DNA from: Cyanobacterium aponinum PCC 10605
GTDB taxonomy: Bacteria > Cyanobacteriota > Cyanobacteriia > Cyanobacteriales > Cyanobacteriaceae
Assembly: GCF_000317675.1 (NCBI RefSeq)
Contig: NC_019776.1
Span: 1,240,001-1,304,000, forward strand
Direction: 5' to 3'
DNA: 64,000 nucleotides
The translations under genes were made by a program, and so were the position numbers. Shown here in pieces: positions 36,401 to 44,684 of the stretch (positions are counted from its first letter, which is position 1; every line of letters starts with the position of its first letter). The notes under the pieces are model-generated. The model searched no databases. It was given only the letters and a program-made list of their open reading frames with translations, and was not told the origin of the DNA.

Positions 36401-37036
36401 ATGAGCAGAAGTAAAACTATTGCTAATTTTTTAAGTCCGAAAAAAGAGCCTAAATATTACGCTCAAAGATCAGATTTATTCTCTATTGATTATCTTGAAC
36501 AATTAGAAAAATCAATTCTATCATCTCCTTACTTAGCAAAAAATCAACTAAGTGAAAATTTTGAACAAACTAGAGGTTTTTCCGTAGTTTTTAAAAGTAG
36601 CAGTATTGACAAAGTAGAAACGGAATTTCCTTTTTTTAAAACTTACTTAAACACTGCCTTAAAAAGGCCTTGTAATGCGTTCTATCTCAATGCCCTAATT
36701 TTAGACAACGGTAGTCGAGTTGATCCCCATATTGATTGCAGTATTTCTTCCTATGAAATGGTTATGCTTGTTCCTCAATTAGTTAGTGTTTTATATGTAA
36801 AAATACCCGATGATTTGCGAGGAGGAGAATTAATTTTAGAATCAGAAAATAAACAAGTAGCAAAGATAAAACCCCAGAGAAATAATTTAATTTATTTTAT
36901 TGGTAATTTACTTCATTCTGTCAATTCTGTAACTAGCTCTCAACCAAGAATAAGTTTAATTTGTGAGCAGTATAATTTACCGCCAGAAAGACTAACAAAA
37001 ATTCCAGATCTTGATATTAAATCAAGTCAAGAATAA
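36401..37036 (+). CDS. Small 2OG-Fe(II) oxygenase
   Basis: These 211 residues have a double-stranded beta-helix core. Iron and cosubstrate residues are visible: DPHIDCS (His110, Asp112), LLHSVNS (His172) and PRISLI (Arg183, 2-oxoglutarate). A conserved GGELILES strand is also seen, as in prolyl-4-hydroxylase-like enzymes. It starts 13 bases after the metallo-hydrolase stop and precedes a second oxygenase by about 31 bases, so they form one operon. The likely substrate is a residue of the precursor peptide, for instance Pro, Lys or Ile of the conserved tail. This is inference. Confidence 0.8.
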   Translation: MSRSKTIANFLSPKKEPKYYAQRSDLFSIDYLEQLEKSILSSPYLAKNQLSENFEQTRGFSVVFKSSSIDKVETEFPFFKTYLNTALKRPCNAFYLNALILDNGSRVDPHIDCSISSYEMVMLVPQLVSVLYVKIPDDLRGGELILESENKQVAKIKPQRNNLIYFIGNLLHSVNSVTSSQPRISLICEQYNLPPERLTKIPDLDIKSSQE

Positions 37037-37067
37037 TATAGTTTTTTATTATTTATTTTTTAAAATT

Positions 37068-38780
37068 ATGATTAAAAACTCTTTAAATGATTATATTAAT
37101 TTAATTAGACCAACTATTTCTACTGATATTATTGATGAGAATAATTGGCAAAATATTAGTAAAGTTGCTCAATATCTTCCTAGTGCTTTAACTACTTTTT
37201 TTGGCTTTGAATCTCGTTTAGGAACACCAAAAGCTCATTGTGATTTTCTTTTGTGTGCAGATGCTACAGAAACAGGAAAAAAAGTATTAGGGGATAAAGA
37301 ATATTCTATTCAATTATCGGAAAATTTGTTAATTCATCCTGTTTGGAAAAATGTTAATATTTTTGGTCAATTATGGAATGATAAGGGTTCGATTTTATCG
37401 GAGAAAATTAATAATATTTGGTTAGAATTTGATATTGATGAGACACTAGATAATATCCCGATTCCCAGTTGTTTTTTTGCTCCTCAAGCTATTTATGCTA
37501 ATCAAGCGGATGAGGCGATTAAGTGGGTTTGTGATACGGCTTTAAATTTGTTAAGGGGAAAATCCATTAATCCTGAAATTCAGGCAAAATTATTAACTTG
37601 TTTACAATCATTGCCTTCTGGTGCTTATGTTTTTCAAATAGGTTTAATGTTAGCAAGGGAAAGCGATTTTATTCGGGTTTGTATCCGTGATATTTCTCAC
37701 ACAAAAGTTATTGAATTTTTACAAAAAATTGGTTGGATTGGTTCTGTTAATGAATTAAAAAGTCTTTTAAATGATTTAGCTCAATACTGCGATCGCATCG
37801 ATTTAGATATAGATATAGGGAGCGAAATAGCTCCTAAAATTGGTTTAGAATGTTATTTAGAAAGACAACCTTCTCTTAACCCTAAATGGCAATTATTTTT
37901 AGAATATTTATTAGAAAAAGGGTTAGTAATTCCAGAAAAAAAAGATGCTTTACTCAATTATACGGGATATATAAGAGAGAAAGATTACCCTGAATTATGG
38001 CCCAAAAACTTATCTAAATTGTCGAGTTTAATTGGCTCTCAATATCAAAGAATTTTCTTTAAAAGTTTGCATCATATAAAAGTAGTTTATCAGGAGAATA
38101 AATGTTTAGAAGCTAAAGCCTATTTAGCGGTAATGAATACTCTAATTGATCAGCAAAGAATACAAAAATCAAAGGAATTTAAAAATAATAGTATTCAGAT
38201 AAATAATTTTCTGTCCGAACAAGAAAATAAACAATTATTAAACTTTATTATTCGTAATAAAAATCAATTTCAATCAGCTACTCTTCATGAAGATTATCAA
38301 AATTTAGGCAGGAAAGAAGAAAATTATCGTCTTTCTTCAGTATTATTTGATTTCCCTGAATGGGAAACTATAATGCGCGATCGCATCTCCTCCATTTTAC
38401 CTGATGTGATAGATAAACTAGGCATTCCGCCCTTTCCTGTTGCCCACATAGAAGCTCAAATTACAGCCCATAATGATCATAATTACTTCAAACTTCATAA
38501 CGATAACGGCACACTAGAAAGCTCAGGACGAGTGCTTACATTTGTATATTATTTGTGTCAAGAACCACAACCATTTACAGGAGGTGAATTAAAAATTTAC
38601 AACAGCACCAGCCCCGAAAATTTAAAACCAGATAGTATTAAAACTATTGAGCCTATTAATAATAGTATCGTCTTTTTTCTTAGTCAATATATGCACGAAG
38701 TAAGGCCAGTAAATTGCCCTTCTCAAGATTTTGCCCACAGTCGTTTTACCGTCAATGGTTGGATTTGGAGAAAAAATTAA
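37068..38780 (+). CDS. Two-part protein with C-terminal 2OG-Fe(II) oxygenase domain
   Basis: The N-terminal part (about 1-330) belongs to no family I know (it contains CDFLLCADATETGKK and WLEFDIDETL). The C-terminal part (about 375-570) is a prolyl-4-hydroxylase-like oxygenase with KLHNDNG (His477, Asp479), GGELKIY, YMHEVRPV (His543) and SRFTVNGW (Arg559). The frame is open from a TTG at 37011 overlapping the previous gene. I prefer the ATG at 37068, since the earlier residues are AT-rich filler. The N-terminal half may bind the leader or substrate. Its stop is 35 bases before the next start. Confidence 0.78.
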   Translation: MIKNSLNDYINLIRPTISTDIIDENNWQNISKVAQYLPSALTTFFGFESRLGTPKAHCDFLLCADATETGKKVLGDKEYSIQLSENLLIHPVWKNVNIFGQLWNDKGSILSEKINNIWLEFDIDETLDNIPIPSCFFAPQAIYANQADEAIKWVCDTALNLLRGKSINPEIQAKLLTCLQSLPSGAYVFQIGLMLARESDFIRVCIRDISHTKVIEFLQKIGWIGSVNELKSLLNDLAQYCDRIDLDIDIGSEIAPKIGLECYLERQPSLNPKWQLFLEYLLEKGLVIPEKKDALLNYTGYIREKDYPELWPKNLSKLSSLIGSQYQRIFFKSLHHIKVVYQENKCLEAKAYLAVMNTLIDQQRIQKSKEFKNNSIQINNFLSEQENKQLLNFIIRNKNQFQSATLHEDYQNLGRKEENYRLSSVLFDFPEWETIMRDRISSILPDVIDKLGIPPFPVAHIEAQITAHNDHNYFKLHNDNGTLESSGRVLTFVYYLCQEPQPFTGGELKIYNSTSPENLKPDSIKTIEPINNSIVFFLSQYMHEVRPVNCPSQDFAHSRFTVNGWIWRKN

Positions 38781-38815
38781 CCATTAATACTTATAATACT
38801 TATTACTTATTAACT

Positions 38816-40612
38816 ATGCAAGTATCAGAAATTTTACAAACTCTCCCCCATTCCCTTGAATGGATGGTATTATTTAACATCAGCGCGATCGAACCTTTAA
38901 CCGATCATAATACTATTAAGGCAATGTATCATCTGCCCGAAGATGTGGATTTAAAGCCTTATTCTCACGTGGTTTTAACTAGCGAAGGTCGATTTTTAGC
39001 ATCTGGGGATAATTTTCAATTATTTGATCCTGTATCTGGAAAACGTTGGTCAAAAGAAAATATCAAGGATAATTTATATACCAGATTTTCGCCTCAGCTA
39101 AATTTATTCTCCGTTGATGAAGCCGATTGCCTAGGATTAGGAGAACAAAACCCTTACTCTCCCGTTTTACTTCATGTTAAAATCGCAGAAGGTTATGGAC
39201 AAGCTCAAGCAATATTTGACCATCAACCCAATTTTGACCATTATCCTCTTTTAAAAGCAGTAGGAGTTAAGTTTCTTTCAGGAGAGATAAAAAACTCTTA
39301 CTACTTAGCAAAATTTCAAAATCGTTTACCCATTCATATTCATGCAGGGATTCTATCTCACTTTAGTAGAACTGCACATTGTAACCTCTTTTTCTTACAA
39401 CATGGAAATATTGATCCACCTTTAGAAGAAGGGTTATGGAAAGCCTCAGAAGTACGCAGTAATTGGGGTAAAAATTACAACTTAACAATTTTAGCAAACC
39501 TTGTTAATCAGTTAGAGGAAAAACCCTTAGCGATGGTGTGTCAACCTCCTCCACCGCAACCATTATTTGGCTATGGCGATTTAGTGCCTTTAGGGTTTGT
39601 TTTAAGAGCCTTAAATCTTGCTACGGATGAAAATACAATTAACTCAAAAGATAAATTAGAGAAATTTTTGCTTAGTAAACAAGAAGGCAAACTCTGGGCT
39701 TTTCATAGTCAAAGATTAGTTACCGCAACGGATTCAGCTTTGGTTTTACAAGGTTTTAATTTACCTGAGTCGGTAGAGGCATTGGAAGTTTTTGCAGATG
39801 GTAAGGGCGGTTACTATCCTCAACTTTGGTCTGAAGAAAAACAAGAGGGTAAGATGGTTTATGACGACAGTTGCGCCCATTGGTGTCAAGGTGATTATGC
39901 CACTACCTGCATGGTAAGAAGTCTAAGAAAAAGGGCAGGATTAGAGAGTAAAACCCCTTTAGATTATTTATTATCTGGTTTTGAGCATCGTAGTGGTTTA
40001 TATTTTGCGAATCCTTATCTAGTCGATTGGTATTTAGCACAAGCTATTACAGATGAAGAAGAAGGAGACATTTTGAGACAAAAATTAATAACAGAAATTC
40101 TCGCTAGTATAAATGAGGATTATTCTTTTGGGTTGTATGATGTCGCTTTTTCTACGGCGTTGGCTATTTTAACTTTAACGGAGTTAGGGGTAAGAAGTAG
40201 AACAATTCGAGTAATGCAGTTACGTTTATTAGAGCTAATAGAAGCAAAAACAACTCTAACCATTCCCTTTTACTCTAGTTTAAAAATTGATTCAGAAATT
40301 ACTTCTCAAAAGGAGTTTTTCACCTTATTAATGGGTCAAAGTTTTACGAAAAATCCTTCTGGTATCAATCAAAAACAAATTCGCAAAATAGGAGAGGAGT
40401 ATCATGGTATTTCTCTTTATTTGGATACATACCGCTTAATTACTCATTCAACAATGGCTCTTGCGTTAGCTGAAAAATGTGATTTAGAAGACGGTTATTT
40501 AGATTTAAGTCATTATCAAGACTATATTCATCCCCGTTATCAGTGTCAAAGTCATTGCGAGTATATTGCTAAGTTTGCTTTACCACCTTATTTATTGGAG
40601 GGGCAAAGTTAA
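38816..40612 (+). CDS. Large unknown protein, possible alpha/alpha-toroid
   Basis: These 598 residues belong to no family I can name. The frame is open from 38714, but the ATG at 38816 avoids overlap with the oxygenase gene. The second half has helix-turn features like prenyltransferase/squalene-cyclase toroids (YSFGLYDVAFSTALAILTL, LVDWYLAQAITDEEEGDIL) and a Cys-rich segment DDSCAHWCQGDYATTCMVRS. The toroid idea is weak. Position in the RiPP operon suggests a scaffold or a modifying enzyme that acts after the oxygenases. The stop codon and last three residues fall inside a dispersed repeat (40602-40627), so the C terminus may have been altered by an insertion. Confidence 0.65.
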   Translation: MQVSEILQTLPHSLEWMVLFNISAIEPLTDHNTIKAMYHLPEDVDLKPYSHVVLTSEGRFLASGDNFQLFDPVSGKRWSKENIKDNLYTRFSPQLNLFSVDEADCLGLGEQNPYSPVLLHVKIAEGYGQAQAIFDHQPNFDHYPLLKAVGVKFLSGEIKNSYYLAKFQNRLPIHIHAGILSHFSRTAHCNLFFLQHGNIDPPLEEGLWKASEVRSNWGKNYNLTILANLVNQLEEKPLAMVCQPPPPQPLFGYGDLVPLGFVLRALNLATDENTINSKDKLEKFLLSKQEGKLWAFHSQRLVTATDSALVLQGFNLPESVEALEVFADGKGGYYPQLWSEEKQEGKMVYDDSCAHWCQGDYATTCMVRSLRKRAGLESKTPLDYLLSGFEHRSGLYFANPYLVDWYLAQAITDEEEGDILRQKLITEILASINEDYSFGLYDVAFSTALAILTLTELGVRSRTIRVMQLRLLELIEAKTTLTIPFYSSLKIDSEITSQKEFFTLLMGQSFTKNPSGINQKQIRKIGEEYHGISLYLDTYRLITHSTMALALAEKCDLEDGYLDLSHYQDYIHPRYQCQSHCEYIAKFALPPYLLEGQS

Positions 40613-40627
40613 AAGGGCAAGGGGCAA
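40602..40627 (+). repeat. 26-bp dispersed intergenic segment (copy 2)
   Basis: This is identical to 11499-11524. It overlaps the end of the preceding gene and supplies its GQS-stop codons. The spacer after it (40628-40818) has no gene but carries a CGAGGGCTGAAGCCCTTA-like hairpin. Confidence 0.55.
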
Positions 40628-40818
40628 AGGAGAGGTGAGTGAGGAGTTAGGAATTATTAATTATTCACTATTAACTATTAGACATCTCCATTAATTGCTA
40701 AAACGAGGGCTGAAGCCCTTACTACGAGCCAATTAAAAATATTTTTGGAGAAGTCTATTAACTATTCACTATTCACTACCTTAAGTGACAATTTTATATC
40801 TAATTCAGGTTTAATTCT

Positions 40819-41940
40819 ATGAGAACAATTGCAATTTGCGGAAATAACGTTAAAAATATCATTGCTAGTCCTAGTTTTGTGCAATCTTTGCAGATGAATG
40901 GGGTTAGGGTTAATTGTGGTTTAATCCATACTCAAGCTATCAAATTTGATCCTAGTCATCCTGAATATCAAGATCATGTTTTAATCAAAATTAAAGGTTT
41001 TTCTTGCAACTATCGAGATAAAACTTTGATTTTACAAACTGCCACGGCGGGGGTTGATAATCGTTTTAATGCCGTTGGCTCAGATTGGGTGGCGGAGGTG
41101 GTGGATTTTGGTTCTAATGTTACTGATTTACAAAGAGGCGATCGCATCATTAATAATAATGCCTATCCTGATTCTGGGGTGAAAGGACTATTTGAAGGAG
41201 TTCCCACTAATCACGGTTCAAAAGAGTATCGAGTGTTACATCGAGCTAAATTGATGAAAATTCCCCCTCAAATGCCTGATGAAGTAGCCGCCGCTTTTAG
41301 TATTGGGGCGCAAACCACTTATAGTATGATTCGCAGATTAACTCTTTCTCAAGGGGAAAACGTCTTAGTAACTGCCGCCAAATCCAATACATCTTTATTT
41401 GCGATTCAAGGTTTACAAAAACATAATGTCAATGTTTATGCTTCTACCACTTCTCGTAAATTTGAACAAGAGTTATTAGATATGGGGGTAAAAAAAGTTG
41501 TGTTGATTGACCCTAATTCCCCTAAATTAATGAGTGAAGAAACTATTGCATCTTTAAAACAGGAAATTACTGGTTTTGATGGTATTATCGATCCTTTTTT
41601 TGATGTTCATTGCGATAAATTAATTCCCGCTCTCAATGTTTGGGGTAGATATATCACTTGTGGCTTATATAATCAATATTCTCATTTAACGGGAGAAGAA
41701 TTTAATTCTATTGGTTTAACTCCTAGCACTATGGTTAATATGATGATCAATAACATTCAGATTATGGGTAATTGTATCGGTTTAACTTCTGATTTAGAAG
41801 ATGCGATCGCAGATTATGTTTCAGGAAAACTCAAAGTAAATATTGACTCAGTATTCACAGGGAATCAAGTAGCAGAATTTTTTGAACGCACCTATAACGC
41901 TAAAGACAGATTTGGCAAAGTCGTTTACTGTTATGACTAA
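40819..41940 (+). CDS. MDR-superfamily zinc-type oxidoreductase
   Basis: This is a medium-chain dehydrogenase/reductase of 373 residues. A GroES-like N-terminal domain (VLIKIKGFSCNYRDKTLIL, GSDWVAEVVDFGSNVTDLQRGDRI) is followed by a Rossmann fold with NVLVTAAKSNTSLFAIQGL. The closing FERTYNAKDRFGKVVYCYD tail is typical of the family. The classical structural zinc Cys cluster is not evident, as in quinone-oxidoreductase-like members. It lies 206 bases after the unknown toroid-like gene. Some MDR enzymes (LanJA/LtnJ type) reduce Dha to D-Ala in lanthipeptides. Given the Cys-free precursors, that is the most attractive role here, but it is an inference. Confidence 0.72.
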   Translation: MRTIAICGNNVKNIIASPSFVQSLQMNGVRVNCGLIHTQAIKFDPSHPEYQDHVLIKIKGFSCNYRDKTLILQTATAGVDNRFNAVGSDWVAEVVDFGSNVTDLQRGDRIINNNAYPDSGVKGLFEGVPTNHGSKEYRVLHRAKLMKIPPQMPDEVAAAFSIGAQTTYSMIRRLTLSQGENVLVTAAKSNTSLFAIQGLQKHNVNVYASTTSRKFEQELLDMGVKKVVLIDPNSPKLMSEETIASLKQEITGFDGIIDPFFDVHCDKLIPALNVWGRYITCGLYNQYSHLTGEEFNSIGLTPSTMVNMMINNIQIMGNCIGLTSDLEDAIADYVSGKLKVNIDSVFTGNQVAEFFERTYNAKDRFGKVVYCYD

Positions 41941-41994
41941 GTTAACTAAGCTACCAGTTATAATATTAGTTATAACAATATATAAAATAAGACA

Positions 41995-42219
41995 ATGTTC
42001 AGACTAAAAGTAACTACCGTTGGTAATTCTACAGGAGTTATCTTGCCCAAAGAAGTATTAGCCAAAATGCACGTAGAAAAAGGCGATAATCTTTATCTGA
42101 CTCCCACTCCTAACGGATTTGAAATTACCCCCTATAATCCCGAATTTGAACAGGAAATGGAAACCGCACGAGAGATAATGAAACAATATCGTAACGCTTT
42201 ACGAGAATTAGCCAAATGA
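41995..42219 (+). CDS. AbrB/MazE-type antitoxin
   Basis: These 74 residues have the swapped-hairpin AbrB fold at the N terminus: KVTTVGNSTGVILPKEVLAKMHVEKGDNLYLT. A short acidic-helical tail that would cover the toxin follows. The stop overlaps the ATG of the Doc-type toxin gene by four bases (ATGA), the usual coupling in toxin-antitoxin operons, so the pair is probably self-regulated by the AbrB domain. Confidence 0.85.
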   Translation: MFRLKVTTVGNSTGVILPKEVLAKMHVEKGDNLYLTPTPNGFEITPYNPEFEQEMETAREIMKQYRNALRELAK

Positions 42220-42608
42220 GTATTCATTGGTTATCAATGCGCTTAGTTATAGCCATTCATCAAGAACAAATTAGCGAACATGGAGGGGCAGATGGTTTAA
42301 GGGATAAGGGTTTATTAGAGTCTGCCTTAATACGTCCACAAAATCAATATTACTATCATAAAATTACGAATATTTCATCCTTAGCTTCTACTTATACCTT
42401 TAGCATAGTTAAAAATCATCCCTTTATTGATGGTAATAAAAGAACAGGTTTTATTAGTGGAGTAACCTTTTTAATGCTCAATGGTTCTCACTTTACTGCT
42501 TCTGAAGTGGAAGTAGTACATATCATCCAAACCTTAGCTAGTGGCAGAATTACCGAGGAAGAATTACAACAATGGTTCGTAAAGAAAAGTAAGCAGATGA
42601 ATAATTAA
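42216..42608 (+). CDS. Fic/Doc-type death-on-curing toxin
   Basis: These 130 residues are of the Doc family, kinases or AMP-transferases that block translation by modifying EF-Tu. The Fic motif is HPFIDGNKRTG. The N-terminal ALIRPQNQYYY segment and C-terminal tail agree with chromosomal Doc proteins. No N-terminal inhibitory helix is seen; inhibition should come from the AbrB-type partner, which overlaps by four bases. It lies at the border between the RiPP locus and the copper genes, and may help to keep that region. Confidence 0.87.
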   Translation: MSIHWLSMRLVIAIHQEQISEHGGADGLRDKGLLESALIRPQNQYYYHKITNISSLASTYTFSIVKNHPFIDGNKRTGFISGVTFLMLNGSHFTASEVEVVHIIQTLASGRITEEELQQWFVKKSKQMNN

Positions 42609-42612
42609 AGCA

Positions 42613-42653
42613 TCATTTCATCCTCATTTCATATTCTCCTGTCACCATAGTAT
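42613..42653 (+). promoter_or_regulatory. CopR-like box and promoter of the copper operon
   Basis: TCATTTCAT occurs twice with an 11-bp period (42613-42621 and 42624-42632), giving TTTCAT-N5-TTTCAT. The second half covers the -35 position of a promoter with TAGTAT at 42648-42653. From memory, the copper-sensing OmpR-type regulator CopR of Synechocystis uses TTTCAT direct repeats. The match here supports copper control. Confidence 0.65.
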
Positions 42654-42687
42654 GGAAGATTAGGTAAAAATGAGGAAAAAGTTTATT

Positions 42688-44538
42688 ATGACCCAGTATA
42701 GTCTAAATAGGCGTAATTTTTTGCAGTTGACGGGGGGTATTGCCACCAGCGTTGTTTTACATCAGATTCTACCCGCATCCGCAAAGAATATAAACTCCAA
42801 CGGTTATTTAGAAGGGGATGTTATCGACTTAGTGATAGCAGAAACAAAAGTTAAGATAAGCGATCGCTCCTCTAGTGGTAAACTGGTAAATGGTAGCCTA
42901 CCCTCTCCCACCATCAGACTTAAAGAAGGGCAAAACGTAACCATTAACGTCAAGAATAACTTAAATGAAGATACTTCTATTCATTGGCATGGTTTAATCT
43001 TACCAGCAAATATGGATGGAGTACCGGGAGTAAGTTTTCGGGGCATAAAACCAAAGGAAACCTTTACTTATCAATTCCCTGTTAACCAAAGTGGTACTTA
43101 CTGGTATCATAGCCACAGCAATATGCAAGAACCATTAGGAATGTATGGTGCTATTATTATTGACCCTCTTGAACCTGAACCTTATAAATGCGATCGAGAC
43201 TATGTAATTATATTATCAGATTGGAGTTTTGAGAATCCCCACGCCATCCTCGCCAATTTGAAAAAGATGCCCACCTATTATAACTATCAAAGACGCACGG
43301 TAGCTAATTTAGCGCAAGATTGGAAGTGGAAACAAATGCGGATGGATTCTGCGGATATTGCCGATGTGACGGGGGCGACTTATACTTATTTGATGAATGG
43401 TAAAACCAGTAATGATAATTGGACGGGTATTTTTAACAAGGGTGAAAAAGTTAGACTGAGATTTATTAACGCTTCAGCCATGACATTGTTTGATGTGAGA
43501 ATCCCGAATCTACCCATGACAGTTATACAAGCAGACGGGCAGAATGTGCAACCCGTGACAGTAGATGAGATAAGGATAGGGGTAGCCGAAACCTATGATG
43601 TGATTGTTGAACCAGATACCCAAGAGGCTTATACTATATTTGCGGAAAGTCTCGATCGAAGTGGTTATGTTAGAGGTACACTTGGGATAAAAGAAGGGTT
43701 ATCAGCCGAAATTCCTCCTCGTAGAGAGCGCCCTTTGCGTACAATGGATGATATGGGTATGGATCATAATGCTCATAGTGGTCATAATAATCAATCATCT
43801 TCATCAAGTCAAGACCACAGTAACCATAATTCCTCATCATCTAATCATAGCAATCATCAAAGCCCATCGATCGATGGTAGTAACCATAATCAGCATCAAG
43901 ATCATGATATGTCAAATATGAGTCACAGTGATCATAGTAATCATGATATGTCGAATATGGATCATAGTGATCATAGTAGCCATAATATAAGTGAGAAAGA
44001 AACCTTAGATTTTTCATGGCAACCGAGGGGGGAGGATAATAATGGTATCGGTAACGCCGCAACGCCAATGATGGTAAAAAATCGTTTAAATGAAGCAGGA
44101 GTTGGCTTAGAAAATGTCAAACATCGAGTATTAGTTTATACGGATTTAAAGAGTGTAAAACCCTTAAAAAACAGAAGAAAATTCGATCGAGAAATAACCC
44201 TATATTTAACAGGAAATATGGAGCGTTATATGTGGTCATTTAATGGTAAAAAATACTCAGAAGACAAAGAAATAGACTTTTATTATGGAGAGAGATTAAG
44301 ACTAACATTTGTCAATGATACCATGATGGAACATCCCATACATTTACACGGGATGTGGATGGAATTAGTTAATGGCAACGGCGATTATCAACCACGAAAA
44401 CATACAATTATTGTCAAACCAGCCGAGAAATTATCCACAGAAATTGACGTTGATGCAAAAGGAAAATGGGCTTTTCATTGCCATTTAATGTATCACATGG
44501 ATGTGGGAATGTTTCGGACTATTAATGTTATTTCCTAA
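42688..44538 (+). CDS. copA: Periplasmic multicopper oxidase, CopA family
   Basis: This protein oxidises or sequesters copper in the periplasm. It has a Tat signal NRRNFLQLTGG with twin Arg and a hydrophobic stretch ending PASA. Copper sites: SIHWHGLILP, WYHSHSNMQE, HPIHLHGMW and FHCHLMYHMDVGMF. Between them (about 355-440) is a long His/Met/Asp/Ser-rich stretch with repeats of the type DMSNMSHSDHSNH, which could bind several extra copper ions. I prefer the ATG at 42688, because the promoter -10 at 42648 would leave almost no leader for the in-frame ATG at 42670. The CopB gene follows after 146 bases. Confidence 0.93.
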   Translation: MTQYSLNRRNFLQLTGGIATSVVLHQILPASAKNINSNGYLEGDVIDLVIAETKVKISDRSSSGKLVNGSLPSPTIRLKEGQNVTINVKNNLNEDTSIHWHGLILPANMDGVPGVSFRGIKPKETFTYQFPVNQSGTYWYHSHSNMQEPLGMYGAIIIDPLEPEPYKCDRDYVIILSDWSFENPHAILANLKKMPTYYNYQRRTVANLAQDWKWKQMRMDSADIADVTGATYTYLMNGKTSNDNWTGIFNKGEKVRLRFINASAMTLFDVRIPNLPMTVIQADGQNVQPVTVDEIRIGVAETYDVIVEPDTQEAYTIFAESLDRSGYVRGTLGIKEGLSAEIPPRRERPLRTMDDMGMDHNAHSGHNNQSSSSSQDHSNHNSSSSNHSNHQSPSIDGSNHNQHQDHDMSNMSHSDHSNHDMSNMDHSDHSSHNISEKETLDFSWQPRGEDNNGIGNAATPMMVKNRLNEAGVGLENVKHRVLVYTDLKSVKPLKNRRKFDREITLYLTGNMERYMWSFNGKKYSEDKEIDFYYGERLRLTFVNDTMMEHPIHLHGMWMELVNGNGDYQPRKHTIIVKPAEKLSTEIDVDAKGKWAFHCHLMYHMDVGMFRTINVIS

Positions 44539-44684
44539 AAAATAATAGTATTAAAGCCTAAAATTTTTATAAAAAAATTCATGCCTTTTATTAGGGTGAG
44601 CATTCTTCCTTTATGTCTCCTTATTTTACCTCTAAAGAGGTAACTACAAACTTAATCAAAAAATTTAGATAATTAATTATATCA

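Noticed and set aside
37011-37067. TTG start and 19 extra residues of the second oxygenase gene
   Set aside because: The residues overlap the previous gene and look like AT-rich filler; the ATG at 37068 is better placed.
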